Source of the DNA: Lactococcus garvieae subsp. garvieae
Lineage (GTDB): Bacteria > Bacillota > Bacilli > Lactobacillales > Streptococcaceae
Reading direction: 5' to 3'
NCBI RefSeq assembly: GCF_029024465.1
Contig: NZ_CP118950.1
Span: forward strand, 1,426,001-1,490,000
DNA length: 64,000 nucleotides
The first letter of the stretch is position 1, and each line of letters begins with the position of its first letter. The notes under the pieces are model-generated. The model did no database searches. It was not told the DNA's origin and worked only from the letters and a program-made list of their open reading frames with translations. The translations under genes and the position numbers were made by a program. Shown in pieces: positions 9,366 to 18,025 of the stretch.

Positions 9366-9393
9366 AAAACACTGCTTTTGACAGCAGTATTTC
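9366..9393 (-). terminator. terminator after the amylase remnant
   Basis: Minus strand: ACTGCT-GTCAAA-AGCAGT, then GTTTTTTC. Confidence 0.7.
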
Positions 9394-9396
9394 TTT

Positions 9397-9633
9397 TTAA
9401 ATCTTATTTTCTACCTTGATTATCTTAAAATCCTGCCCTGATTTTGCTGGAAGGATAAGTTCATCAAGACAGTCCGCCAGTCGCTCAGTGAAAGAAACCT
9501 TTTGCAGAAAATGAATTTCTTTAAATGTTAGCTTGACTTCTGCATGTGTTGGATTAATAACGTAGACAAAAGCCTCGCAATCTGTGTAGCGAAAAATTCC
9601 TAAAACATCTCCTTGAAAAAACGTAAGCACCAT
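9397..9633 (-). pseudogene. C-terminal remnant of a GH13 amylase/neopullulanase-type enzyme
   Basis: An open frame of 78 residues, without a convincing ribosome binding site, whose sequence (GDVLGIFRYTDCEAFVYVIN... LILPAKSGQDFKI) resembles the beta-sandwich C-terminal domain of GH13 alpha-glucan hydrolases. The catalytic barrel is absent and the frame closes directly upstream. It keeps its own terminator. I read it as the tail of a deleted glycosidase gene; a free-standing small protein is less likely. Confidence 0.45.
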
Positions 9634-9934
9634 TAATAGAGCTTATTCTAGGGCCTTGATTTCACCCAAAGAATTGAATTCCACTCTAACTTTTAACTTT
9701 TCTTTTGTATGTATAAGAATTAAAAATAAACTTTTTCTCATTTTACCTTAACTAGGAGAAAAGTTATTTTACAAACATTTCATCTCGTTATTAATTATAA
9801 AATTCTGAAAATTCGCAATAAAAAATTTGACACTTCTACTTCACTAGAAACGCTTTTATATCTTGGTATTTTCACATACTTTTATTATAGTATTTTATTA
9901 TAAAATTTGCTAATATTAATATTAAATATCAAAT
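9634..9934. other. AT-rich spacer, no gene seen
   Basis: About 300 bp of AT-rich DNA between the amylase remnant and the nusB terminator. TATAAT-like hexamers occur near 9890-9905 on the minus strand. Nothing else recognisable; presumably scar DNA of the deleted amylase gene. Confidence 0.5.
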
Positions 9935-9969
9935 AAAAGACACAGAAACGTAAATTTTCTGTGTCTTTT
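9935..9969 (-). terminator. nusB operon terminator
   Basis: The 14-bp stem AAAAGACACAGAAA / TTTCTGTGTCTTTT is followed by a T-rich stretch on the minus strand. Confidence 0.85.
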
Positions 9970-9972
9970 ATT

Positions 9973-10947
9973 TTATTTTTTAATTAAATTAGTCAACATA
10001 CCGTTGATAAACTTACTTGATTTTTCATCACTGAAATCTTTAGTCAGTTCGATAGCCTCATCAATGGCAACCAAATCCGGTGTTTCAGTAAAGAGGATTT
10101 CATAGGCACCTAGACGAAGCAAGGCTTGCTCCACTGTTGTTAAGCGCGAGAAAGTCCAACCTTTTGCTAAATGCTCGGATAAAGCAGCATCAAGAACATT
10201 TTGTTTCTCTATGATGCCGTCCACCAATTCTGAAAAATAAGCGGGTGCTTCTACGGGTTCATCTGTATCGTTATCATAATTCAAAGCAAAAGTTTTGGCT
10301 TGAACTAAGATATCTTTAGAAGCTGTGGCAAATTTTGGCTCAGTCATCGCCAAAATTTCAGAAACTTCATTTTGAACCGTCAAAGGTTTGAAAAGATCAA
10401 CTGTAATCTTTTCACGAACACTTGTATGAACATCAGAGAAAACTCGGTTGAAAACCTCTAATTTTTGCTCTGCTGTCTCTGATCGGAAACTTGCACGCAA
10501 GAAATCACGGACACGAACCGCAATATTTTCTTCTTCAAGTTCAATATTGAAAAGGCGTACCAAGTTCAGGTTCATGAATACATCTTTGTACAAATCAATA
10601 GCTTCTTGATCCGTCATACGTTTCGTATAACCACCAAAATCACGAATAAAACTCAAAGCTTTGTAAACAGCTGTTTTTTCACGGTTTGGAATATCTAAAA
10701 TTTCATAAATCTTATCAATTTCTTTTAATGGTTTTGTGAAAAAGCGTGGAAAATCACGTACTGTAATGCGTTCATCTTTGTAGGCAACATCAAAACGAAT
10801 CGGTTTTGCCAACTCACGATTAATCTTTTCGACATTGTTCTTGAACTCTGTCAAAACCGTTTCTGACATTGCTTTTCTGATTTCGTATTCAAAAAGAGTT
10901 TGCACAGTGCGCTGACGAATGCTATGTTGCGTTAGCTTGTTAGGCAT
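9973..10947 (-). CDS. nusB: NusB antitermination factor with a ~200-residue internal insertion
   Basis: NusB binds boxA RNA together with S10 in rRNA antitermination. The two ends match the family: residues 5-27 (SIRQRTVQTLFEYEI) and 237-324 (RLTTVEQALLRLGAYEIL, VAIDEAIELTKDF, SSKFINGMLTNL). Between them lie about 200 residues where ordinary NusB, 130-150 residues long, has about 30. The insert is charged, apparently helical and in frame throughout. The start at 10947 overlaps the asp23 stop (ATGCCTAA) and has GAGGG in front; the upstream ATG at 10977 is inside asp23. Last gene of efp-asp23-nusB. Confidence 0.85.
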   Translation of the reverse strand: MPNKLTQHSIRQRTVQTLFEYEIRKAMSETVLTEFKNNVEKINRELAKPIRFDVAYKDERITVRDFPRFFTKPLKEIDKIYEILDIPNREKTAVYKALSFIRDFGGYTKRMTDQEAIDLYKDVFMNLNLVRLFNIELEEENIAVRVRDFLRASFRSETAEQKLEVFNRVFSDVHTSVREKITVDLFKPLTVQNEVSEILAMTEPKFATASKDILVQAKTFALNYDNDTDEPVEAPAYFSELVDGIIEKQNVLDAALSEHLAKGWTFSRLTTVEQALLRLGAYEILFTETPDLVAIDEAIELTKDFSDEKSSKFINGMLTNLIKK

Positions 10948-11341
10948 CAAAGAAACCCTCATCAAACAAATCTTCAAAGCTTGGTTTTGGTAATTTTTCA
11001 GGAACGATACCTACTACGTGGATGTTCACATCATCAATTACGATTTCTGTTGCTTGTTCAACTGCTTCTTTCACTTCTTTTTGAATATTCATGGCTACTT
11101 GTGGGACGTTGATACCGAAAGCCAAGTAAACATAGATGTTGACAACAACTTTGTCGTCTTTGCTTTCGATATAAACACCACGGCCTTCTGATTTTTTGCC
11201 GAGGCTATCTGAAAAATGCTTGTTGCGTAATGCATAAACACCATCGATTTTTGCAGTTGTGATACCGATAATTACTTCAAGAACTTCTGGTGCAATAACG
11301 ATTTCACCAAGTTCTTCAGTATGAACAGTTGTATCTGCCAT
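10940..11341 (-). CDS. Asp23/Gls24-family envelope stress protein (YqhY-like)
   Basis: 133 residues covering one Asp23 domain (VIAPEVLEVIIGITTAKIDGV near the N-terminus). In Bacillus and streptococci the homologue also lies between efp and nusB and is linked to control of acetyl-CoA carboxylase activity; other members are membrane-associated stress proteins. It overlaps nusB by 8 bp, so the two are co-translated. The family is clear; its exact role here is not shown by sequence. Confidence 0.9.
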   Translation of the reverse strand: MADTTVHTEELGEIVIAPEVLEVIIGITTAKIDGVYALRNKHFSDSLGKKSEGRGVYIESKDDKVVVNIYVYLAFGINVPQVAMNIQKEVKEAVEQATEIVIDDVNIHVVGIVPEKLPKPSFEDLFDEGFFDA

Positions 11342-11429
11342 AGTTCTCTCCTCTATCTTTTCTTTTGTTTCTCCGTGGAGCAGGGCTTTTATAACTCCTC
11401 ACCTTGTGGGAGAGCTAGCTCAAAACGGC

Positions 11430-11987
11430 TTATGCACGTTTAAGGTATTCACCTGTTTGTGTGTTGATTTCGAGTTTTGTTCCTGCTTCAACAAAGTCAG
11501 GGACGTTAACAACCAAGCCTGTTTCCATTGTTGCTGGCTTACCTGAACCTGTTACTGTTGCACCTTTGATAGAAGGTTGAGTTTCAGCGACTTCAAGGAC
11601 AACAGTCGTTGGCAATTGAAGCCCGATGACTTCTGTACCGTAAAATTGGATTTTTACATCTGTATTTTCAAGGACATAGAGCAATTCTTCTTTAACTTGT
11701 TCAACAGGGATTTCATATTGATCATATGTTTCGTTGTTCATGAAGAAAGCTGTATCGTCCATTTGGTAAAGATATTGTGCAGGCACTGTATCAATCACAG
11801 CTTGTTCAAATTTGTCTTCTGGACGGTATGTATCGTCAAATGTAGAGCCTGAACGCACATCACGCAATTTCATACGCATGATTGTGTTACCTTTACCTGG
11901 TTTGTGGTGACTTGCTTCCATAACACGGAGGAGTTTGTCTCCGTTCAAAAATGTCATTCCGGCTTTGAGGTCTTTTGCTGCTACCAT
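11430..11987 (-). CDS. efp: elongation factor P
   Basis: 185 residues, the full family length, with the KOW-like N-terminal domain ([28 protein letters not shown]) and two OB domains. EF-P rescues ribosomes stalled at polyproline. The modified residue lies in the HHKPGKGN loop; here it is Lys, as in Bacillus-type EF-P. The EF-P C-terminal signature ([22 protein letters not shown]) is intact. First gene of the efp-asp23-nusB set. Confidence 0.97.
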   Translation of the reverse strand: MVAAKDLKAGMTFLNGDKLLRVMEASHHKPGKGNTIMRMKLRDVRSGSTFDDTYRPEDKFEQAVIDTVPAQYLYQMDDTAFFMNNETYDQYEIPVEQVKEELLYVLENTDVKIQFYGTEVIGLQLPTTVVLEVAETQPSIKGATVTGSGKPATMETGLVVNVPDFVEAGTKLEINTQTGEYLKRA

Positions 11988-12143
11988 AATTATATATATC
12001 TCCTAGTGAATATTCTATTTACCGCCCAAAGAGGCAGCTTTTAACAATTCATTTTAGCACAAATTCACCCTTTTTTCAAATGTATGTTTGTTTCTTTCAG
12101 ACAAACTTTAGAGCAAATGAAGCTCTTGAAGCAAGAATTCAAA

Positions 12144-13193
12144 TTAAAGAACGAGAAGTTCTTTCGGCGATTGGGTCAGTACCTGACAGCCCTCCTCAGT
12201 AATAAGCAAATCGTCTTCTATCCGTACACCACCAAAGTCAGGAATATAGATTCCTGGTTCATCCGTAACGACCATATTGGACATGAGTGCTCCTTTTGCT
12301 TTAGCACCAAAGTAAGGAATTTCATGTACATCTAAGCCTAAACCATGACCAATCCCATGTGTAAAGTGTCCTCCGTATGAGGCTGCTTCAATGACATCGC
12401 GTGGCACTTTGTCAAAGTCAGCAAGAGACATGCCTTCTTTTGCTTCTGCGATCAGAGCTTCATTTGCTTGACGTACTGTCTGATAGATTTCACGCATCTT
12501 CGGACTTGCTTCGCCAACAAAGACTGTTCTTGTCATGTCACTTGCATAATGATTATAATAACAGCCGAAATCAATGGTTACAGGATCCCCAAACTCAATC
12601 ATTTTATGGGTTGCTACTCCATGTGGCAAACTGCTGCGTTTTCCTGAAGCAACGATTGTGTCAAAAGAGATGCCACTTGCGCCCATTTCTCGCATTTTAA
12701 AGTCAAGAAAATTAGCGACTTCTATTTCTGTTCTGCCTGGCTCGATATATCTCAATACAGCTTCAAAGGCCTTATCAGCAATTTGACAAGCTTTCTTGAT
12801 TGTGGCGATTTCATCGACCTCTTTGATTTGGCGAAGCTCAGCTACAAAATTTGTCGTAGGAACAAGTTTCGCTTTCTTTAATTTTTCCGCTAATACACGA
12901 TAAAATGCAAAATCAACTGTATCTTCAAAACCAATAGCTTGAAGGTCTTCAGCAAGGTCAGCAATTTCAGATAAGGCATCACGTGTCTGGATGATTTCAA
13001 ACCCCGTAATCAATTGGCGTGCAATTCCAATATAACGATCATCCGTCATAAAGTAGGAATGTTCTGCTGTCATGAAAATCGTTCCAGCTGTACCCGAAAA
13101 ACCCGTCAAATAGTAGATGTTTTTCATATCAGTAAGGATTAAGCCATCTAAATTTTCTCGTGCTATTTTTTCTTTTAAGTTACTGATTCTCAT
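12144..13193 (-). CDS. pepP: Xaa-Pro aminopeptidase, M24 family
   Basis: 349 residues: a creatinase-like N-terminal domain (1-125) and a pita-bread M24 metallopeptidase domain. The five metal ligands are visible: Asp in VTIDFG and in ASDMTRT, His in GIGHGLGLDVHE, Glu in VVTDEPGIY and in VRIEDD. It removes N-terminal residues preceding proline from peptides in the cytoplasm. It neighbours efp as in Bacillus (yqhT-efp), a functional pairing around proline. It has its own promoter-like TGTTATAAT upstream of 13193. PepQ-type prolidase is the alternative name. Confidence 0.9.
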   Translation of the reverse strand: MRISNLKEKIARENLDGLILTDMKNIYYLTGFSGTAGTIFMTAEHSYFMTDDRYIGIARQLITGFEIIQTRDALSEIADLAEDLQAIGFEDTVDFAFYRVLAEKLKKAKLVPTTNFVAELRQIKEVDEIATIKKACQIADKAFEAVLRYIEPGRTEIEVANFLDFKMREMGASGISFDTIVASGKRSSLPHGVATHKMIEFGDPVTIDFGCYYNHYASDMTRTVFVGEASPKMREIYQTVRQANEALIAEAKEGMSLADFDKVPRDVIEAASYGGHFTHGIGHGLGLDVHEIPYFGAKAKGALMSNMVVTDEPGIYIPDFGGVRIEDDLLITEEGCQVLTQSPKELLVL

Positions 13194-13267
13194 TGATTTC
13201 TCCTTTTTAATTGGGATGTTTTCTTCTATTATAACAAAGTCTGAACTATAATATTGAATCTTTATCT

Positions 13268-13301
13268 AGAGAAAAAAGAACTCCTAAAAGCAGAAGTTCT
13301 T
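13268..13301 (-). terminator. terminator of the HAD phosphatase gene
   Basis: Minus strand: AGAACTTCT, loop, AGGAGTTCT, then TTTTTTC. Confidence 0.75.
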
Positions 13302-13305
13302 TCCT

Positions 13306-13959
13306 TTATTCTGATTCCGCCAACAAATTTTTGGCATCCGTAAGTGTCTCAATAAAACGGTCTGCTTGCTCTTGATTAATACCGAAATAGTTATCCTTAA
13401 CTGCCCAAACAGTGGCTCCAGCCGCCTTACCAGCCATAATACCATAATGCGAATCTTCAATAATCAAGGTTTCTGAAGGTTCTACACCAAGCTTTTCCAT
13501 AGCAGCCAGATAAATAGCTGGATTAGGTTTAGACTGCTCAAACTCGTCCTGCCCTGACAAGAAAAACTCAAAATACTGGCGTAAATCATGCGTATCCAAG
13601 ACTTCAGCAATCTCATGACGACGAGAGCTTGAAGCTACGGCCATTTTATATCCCTTTTCTGAAAAGGTCTTCAAGGCGTCCGTAACACCAGGTAAAAGTA
13701 GCTCCTTATAAGGAATCGGAAATTGTGCATCGTAATCTAAGAATTCTTGGTGCACTTGCGCTGCATGCGCCTCTGTAAACTCATCACGTAATACTTTTGG
13801 CCACATGTCTTTCAAAACACTGCCGACAAAATCTTTTGGTGTTAAATGGCTAGCATCAATACCACTTTCAACGAAAAAGTTATCTAAAACCTTAGAGTGA
13901 AAACGTTCTGAATCTACCAAAACACCGTCCATATCAAATACAATTGCTTTAAATTTCAT
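13306..13959 (-). CDS. HAD-superfamily phosphatase/phosphomutase (beta-phosphoglucomutase-like)
   Basis: 217 residues. The catalytic motif FDMDGVLVDS is at residues 8-17, with a helical cap domain, motif II (VASSS), the conserved Lys (SKPNPAIYL) and motif III (IIEDSHYGI). This is the beta-PGM/phosphatase subgroup of sugar-phosphate enzymes; the substrate is not determined. It lies beside the GalNAc genes and has a truncated paralogue at 17211-17705, which suggests a link to sugar phosphates of this pathway. It has its own terminator. Confidence 0.85.
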   Translation of the reverse strand: MKFKAIVFDMDGVLVDSERFHSKVLDNFFVESGIDASHLTPKDFVGSVLKDMWPKVLRDEFTEAHAAQVHQEFLDYDAQFPIPYKELLLPGVTDALKTFSEKGYKMAVASSSRRHEIAEVLDTHDLRQYFEFFLSGQDEFEQSKPNPAIYLAAMEKLGVEPSETLIIEDSHYGIMAGKAAGATVWAVKDNYFGINQEQADRFIETLTDAKNLLAESE

Positions 13960-14077
13960 AGCTTTATTATAGCATAAGTAAGCGGTTATTTTTTTATATT
14001 GAGATGTAATATATGAGGTATTGCTTATCTTGTTTTTTTATTTAGATATACTGAATCACTTAGATTACTGCGCACCA

Positions 14078-14935
14078 TCACTCCTCAGCTTTTCCATCAG
14101 AACCAAGCACTTGAATTTTTTGTTTCACAAGTTCTTTGACTGCTTGTTTAGCTGCGGAGTTGTATTTTTTCGGATCTACGACTTTTTCATCTTCGGAGAT
14201 GTAGGATTTGATAGCATTTGTGAAAACAGCGCGGAGTTCAGTGGCATAGTTAACTTTAGCAATGCCCATAGCAACAGCTTTTGAAACATCTTCGTCAGGG
14301 ATCCCTGAAGTGCCGTGAAGGACCAATGGTACATCACCCGTTCTCGCTTTGACAGCCTCTAAGATATCATATTGTAACTTTGGTTCTGCTTTGTAAAAGC
14401 CGTGTGAGTTGCCGATACCAATAGCTAAAAAGTCAACATTTGTAGCTTTGACAAATTTTTCAGCTTCTTCTGGATCGGTAAAAGCTACCGTCTCTGCATT
14501 ATTGCCATCTTCTTTTCCACCAACAATACCTAGTTCAGCTTCTACTGGAATACCCATCGAATGTGCCATCTTGACCACTTCTTCGGTTATTGCGACATTT
14601 TCTTCAAATGGTTTTTTCGAAGCATCAATCATTACCGAGGTATAACCTGTACGCAAGCAACGTGCGACGCGTTCAAAATCATCCCCATGATCAAGATGCA
14701 TCACTACAGGCACTGAGACCTTGTCTGCTGCTGCTTTAACCATATGGTAGAACATTTCTGGGGGTGTCGTATTGAGCGTACCCGAAGTTGTTTGGACAAT
14801 GACGGGGGCATTCATCTCTTGCGCTGCTTCTACGATTGCTTCCGCCATTTCCATATTTTCTGCATTAAAGGCCCCAATGGCATAGCCATTTTTAAATGCC
14901 TTTTCTATCATTTCTTTACTTTTTACAAGTACCAT
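14078..14935 (-). CDS. gatY: class II tagatose-1,6-bisphosphate aldolase (GatY/KbaY family)
   Basis: 285 residues of the zinc-dependent FBA/TBP aldolase family. The active-site segment HLDHGDDF near residue 80, the NSHGFYK and LVLHGTSG zinc-ligand regions, and INYATELR-like VNYATELR are all present. It cleaves tagatose-1,6-bisphosphate to glyceraldehyde-3-P and DHAP, the last step of GalNAc/galactitol catabolism. Third gene of agaS-lacC-gatY; it starts 26 bp after lacC. The pathway role rests on context; fructose-bisphosphate aldolase activity cannot be excluded by sequence. Confidence 0.88.
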   Translation of the reverse strand: MVLVKSKEMIEKAFKNGYAIGAFNAENMEMAEAIVEAAQEMNAPVIVQTTSGTLNTTPPEMFYHMVKAAADKVSVPVVMHLDHGDDFERVARCLRTGYTSVMIDASKKPFEENVAITEEVVKMAHSMGIPVEAELGIVGGKEDGNNAETVAFTDPEEAEKFVKATNVDFLAIGIGNSHGFYKAEPKLQYDILEAVKARTGDVPLVLHGTSGIPDEDVSKAVAMGIAKVNYATELRAVFTNAIKSYISEDEKVVDPKKYNSAAKQAVKELVKQKIQVLGSDGKAEE

Positions 14936-14960
14936 TTTTTCTCCTCTTCACGTCTTTGTT

Positions 14961-15890
14961 TTATATTTTTTCTACTTTGAGTTGATCAAACAAAGCTTGA
15001 TAATTTGTCCGATTAATATAACCTGTCTTCGCCTCCTGCGCATTGAGCATGCCACATACATTAGCACCTTTCAAGGTATTCTCAACAGTTTCATTCTGGC
15101 TTATCCCATAAACAAGCCCTGCAACAGTCGCATCGCCGGATCCGACCGGATTTACTACATCTATTTTGGGGATTTGCACACGATAAAAGTCATTGGAAAC
15201 TTTAGCAAATACGCCTTCTTTTCCAAGAGAAACCACAATCCACTCAATACCGTTAAAAAGCCTATCCTGTAAACTTTCTTTGATATTTTCTAAGGTGACT
15301 TCCTTCCCTAACAAATCCGTCAACTCTTCCAAGTTGGGTTTGATTACACTTGGCTTATGTGGGTTTTTAAGCACTGCTTCAAGTGAGCGCCCCGAACAAT
15401 CCAAAACAACTGTTTTCTCTTGCTTGTTGGCAATTGCGATAAGCTCAGAATAGAAAGTTTCCTGTAAGCCATCAGGCAGAGAACCAGAAATGGCAATTGC
15501 TTCAACTTCAGATAACATTGCTTTAAAATTGTCAATAAACTCTTCTGCTTCTTGCCTTAAAATCTGTGGTCCTTTTTCTAAAATCTCGGTCTGTTGTCCT
15601 TCGTGTAAAATCGCAATACAGTTGCGTGTCTTTCCAGAAATCTTAGTAAATCGACTATCAATGCCTTCACCTTTTAAGTTCTCGACAATCTCCGCACCTA
15701 AGATATCGTCAGCAAATCCTGTCGCCAAGACCTCTGCACCTAGTTCTTTCAGCACACGTGATACATTAAGCCCTTTACCACCAGCCGTTTTACCAACCTG
15801 TGCCACACGATTGACCGTATTTAAGTGAAAGGCTTCCAATGGATAAGAAATATCGATAGCAGGATTAAGTGTGACTGTTAAAATACTCAT
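14961..15890 (-). CDS. lacC: tagatose-6-phosphate kinase (LacC/FruK family)
   Basis: 309 residues of the PfkB family, 1-phosphofructokinase/LacC branch. The N-terminal TVTLNPAIDISY, the GGKGLNVSRVLKELG substrate-binding segment (about 38-52) and the C-terminal GSGDATVAGL with its catalytic Asp (residues 250-259) are complete. It phosphorylates tagatose-6-P with ATP. It lies between agaS and the aldolase and is co-transcribed. Fructose-1-phosphate kinase is the alternative, made less likely by the neighbours. Confidence 0.88.
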   Translation of the reverse strand: MSILTVTLNPAIDISYPLEAFHLNTVNRVAQVGKTAGGKGLNVSRVLKELGAEVLATGFADDILGAEIVENLKGEGIDSRFTKISGKTRNCIAILHEGQQTEILEKGPQILRQEAEEFIDNFKAMLSEVEAIAISGSLPDGLQETFYSELIAIANKQEKTVVLDCSGRSLEAVLKNPHKPSVIKPNLEELTDLLGKEVTLENIKESLQDRLFNGIEWIVVSLGKEGVFAKVSNDFYRVQIPKIDVVNPVGSGDATVAGLVYGISQNETVENTLKGANVCGMLNAQEAKTGYINRTNYQALFDQLKVEKI

Positions 15891-15904
15891 GGTTTACTGC
15901 TCTC

Positions 15905-17059
15905 CTATTTTTCCAGAGGATGGATAATCACACCTTTTACGACACGGTTCACTGTGCCTGATGCTGAAGGTGTATCAGGCGTATTTTTCACCAAAATTGA
16001 AGCATTCAAGGCAATGACATGAGCAAATGCAAATGCTGGGAAGACAAGATATGCTTCTTTAAGCTCTGGTACTTCCTTATACGTAAAACCTTCAGTAAGA
16101 TTTTGTCCGATGACGACTGTTCGCTGAGCAATTGCATCACCGGCAACCTCTTTGTAGAGATCCAAATCATATTGACGTGTATAAGCGTTATTGGCAGCAA
16201 AGACGAAAACGACAGTATTTTCATTAATGAAAGATTTAGGTCCATGACGGAAGCCCATCGAGCTGTCAAACATGGTTGCTATTTTTCCTGCTGTTAATTC
16301 CAAAACCTTGAGTTGAGCTTCACGTACAAAACCTGAAAGTGTACTTGAGCCCACGTAAACCATACGGTCTGTATCGTCATTTAAAAAACTTACAATTTCC
16401 GTTTCTCGCTGAAAAACATCTGCAGCTAAATCCGCGGCAACGCTGACCTGCTTTTCTTTTTCCGAAAGTTCTTCTGTTGAAAAAATAAGCGTTGATAAAA
16501 GCGTCATTGAACTGCATGAGCCTGTCATTGCAAACCCTTTATCGTTAGACTCATCTGGCAAGATACAAGTCAACGCATTTTCCATGGTGAGGGCTTGCTG
16601 AGCGAGCTTGCCTTCTTTGGCGCAAGTAATTACCAACTGATAACTGTCTTGGACTAGCTCTTCTACAATATTGACTGCTGCAACAGATTCAGGGGAGTTT
16701 CCACTGCGTGCAAATGAAACCAACAAGGTCGGTGTATTCTGCTCCAACGTAGCTTGTGGGGCTGCTACGATATCCGTTGTTCCGATTGATTCAAAACGGA
16801 AATGTTCCGTATCTCCCAGCTCAATTAAGCTTTTAAGTACGGTGTCACCCACATACTGCGAGCTACCTGCCCCAGTAAAAATTACTCGGATAAAGCCATG
16901 TTTTTCGATAAGTTTTGCTAAGAAAGCATCAATCTCTGTTTTTCTTTCTGCGTATTCTCCGAAAACCTTGCGCCATAAGTCTGGTTGCCCTAAAGTTTCT
17001 TTAACGGTGATAGCCGCACCTAGTTCTTTGAGTCGTTCTTCTGGTAATTGAAGCATATT
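15905..17059 (-). CDS. agaS: AgaS, galactosamine-6-phosphate deaminase/isomerase (SIS domains)
   Basis: 384 residues with two SIS sugar-isomerase domains: the first has RVIFTGAGSSQYVGD and SFARSGNSPESV, with CILPDESNDKGFAMTGSCSSMT following; the second has RHGPKSFI. It converts galactosamine-6-P to tagatose-6-P and ammonia. I set the start at the ATG at 17059, with GAGGGAATAAT in front, rather than 42 codons upstream, where the frame crosses the promoter. First gene of the agaS-lacC-gatY operon, behind two GGAAAWTTTTCC palindromes. Confidence 0.9.
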   Translation of the reverse strand, partial: NMLQLPEERLKELGAAITVKETLGQPDLWRKVFGEYAERKTEIDAFLAKLIEKHGFIRVIFTGAGSSQYVGDTVLKSLIELGDTEHFRFESIGTTDIVAAPQATLEQNTPTLLVSFARSGNSPESVAAVNIVEELVQDSYQLVITCAKEGKLAQQALTMENALTCILPDESNDKGFAMTGSCSSMTLLSTLIFSTEELSEKEKQVSVAADLAADVFQRETEIVSFLNDDTDRMVYVGSSTLSGFVREAQLKVLELTAGKIATMFDSSMGFRHGPKSFINENTVVFVFAANNAYTRQYDLDLYKEVAGDAIAQRTVVIGQNLTEGFTYKEVPELKEAYLVFPAFAFAHVIALNASILVKNTPDTPSASGTVNRVVKGVIIHPLEK

Positions 17060-17099
17060 ATTCCCTCGATTTCTATTTTTCTTTAAGCTTATGGTATCT

Positions 17100-17163
17100 A
17101 TTATAAGGTGATAACCATAGGAAAATTTTCCAAATGGCACTTTACCAAAATGGAAATTTTTCC
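17100..17163 (-). promoter_or_regulatory. agaS: agaS promoter with two RpiR-type palindromes
   Basis: The -10 TATAAT is at 17100-17105. GGAAAATTTTCC (17120-17131) covers the -35 position and GGAAATTTTTCC (17152-17163) lies 32 bp further upstream. The same layout recurs before the PTS operon and nagA. Confidence 0.8.
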
Positions 17164-17210
17164 TGATTTCAAGGGAATGTTTCAATGCTCCATAGAATTA
17201 TTTTGTCACA

Positions 17211-17705
17211 TCATGAAAAACCAAGAAGTTCCAATACTTCAGTTAAATGCTCAACACGTCTGTCTGCATGACTCTGGTCACTATCAAATCGTTGATCTCT
17301 AATCGCCCAAATGGTTGCTCCCACTGCTTTTCCCGCTGCAATACCATTGGGTGAATCTTCAATGACAAGCACATCAGATGCTCTGGCATTCAACTGCTTC
17401 ATGGCAGACAAATAAACGGCAGGATGGGGCTTAGACTCTGGAAAATCTTCGCCAGATGAAATAACCTCAAAATATTTACGAAGATTATGTGTATCAAGAA
17501 CTTCAGCAATTTCATCGTGTGACGAACTTGTGGCTAAACCAATCTTTAGTTTTGTTTCAGACAAGCGTTGCAGGACAACTTTCACATCAGGAAACAGCAT
17601 TTCCTCGATGGGAAAATGGCTACTCTTTTTATAGGTGAAGAACTCTTTTTGTAACCTTGCCGCATCTTTCTTATCAAAATCTTCTCCCAAAATGAACGGC
17701 CACAA
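17211..17705 (-). pseudogene. 3' remnant of a HAD phosphatase gene
   Basis: 164 residues corresponding to the cap and core of the HAD enzyme encoded at 13306-13959 (AEVLDTHNLRKYFE, SKPHPAVYL, VIEDSPNGIAAGKA, RRVEHLTEVL), but the N-terminal DxDGVL catalytic motif is missing. The frame begins abruptly at WPFILGEDF, where it meets the kinase remnant. Without the nucleophilic Asp it cannot work as a HAD enzyme. Confidence 0.8.
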
Positions 17706-17871
17706 GTGCTGTACTTGTCACTCCGAGTTGCTGCAAGATCAAAGAAACATTGACACCTTTTCCATTGGCTTGAACATCATACTCTTCTGTACGATTCACT
17801 ATTTTAGGAGACATCTCCTGGGTGTCAATAAACAGATCAATTGCTAAATTTAGTGTAGCTGTGTAAATCAT
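17690..17871 (-). pseudogene. 5' remnant of a PfkB-family sugar-phosphate kinase gene
   Basis: The start (ATG 17871, GAGG six bases upstream) and about 60 codons of a LacC/FruK-like kinase survive: MIYTATLNLAIDLFI and NGKGVNVSLILQQLGVTSTA. The sequence then runs into the HAD remnant near 17695, out of frame. A deletion has joined the head of one gene to the tail of another. Together they look like a second kinase-HAD pair, now dead. Confidence 0.8.
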
Positions 17872-18025
17872 TGAACACCTCACTTTCTTTTTATCATAGT
17901 ATTATCATAACGTATTATTTATGTACCCGCTTACAAATTTTGGATATTTCTGAAAAACGTTACACTTCTATTTTTAATTTTGCTATACTTAGAGTAATAA
18001 ATCTTAGAAAACGGGGAGGTTTGCT

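Noticed and set aside
9843-9856. cre-like TAGAAACGCTTTTA in the spacer before nusB
   Set aside because: At least three mismatches to the CcpA consensus and no promoter in the right place.
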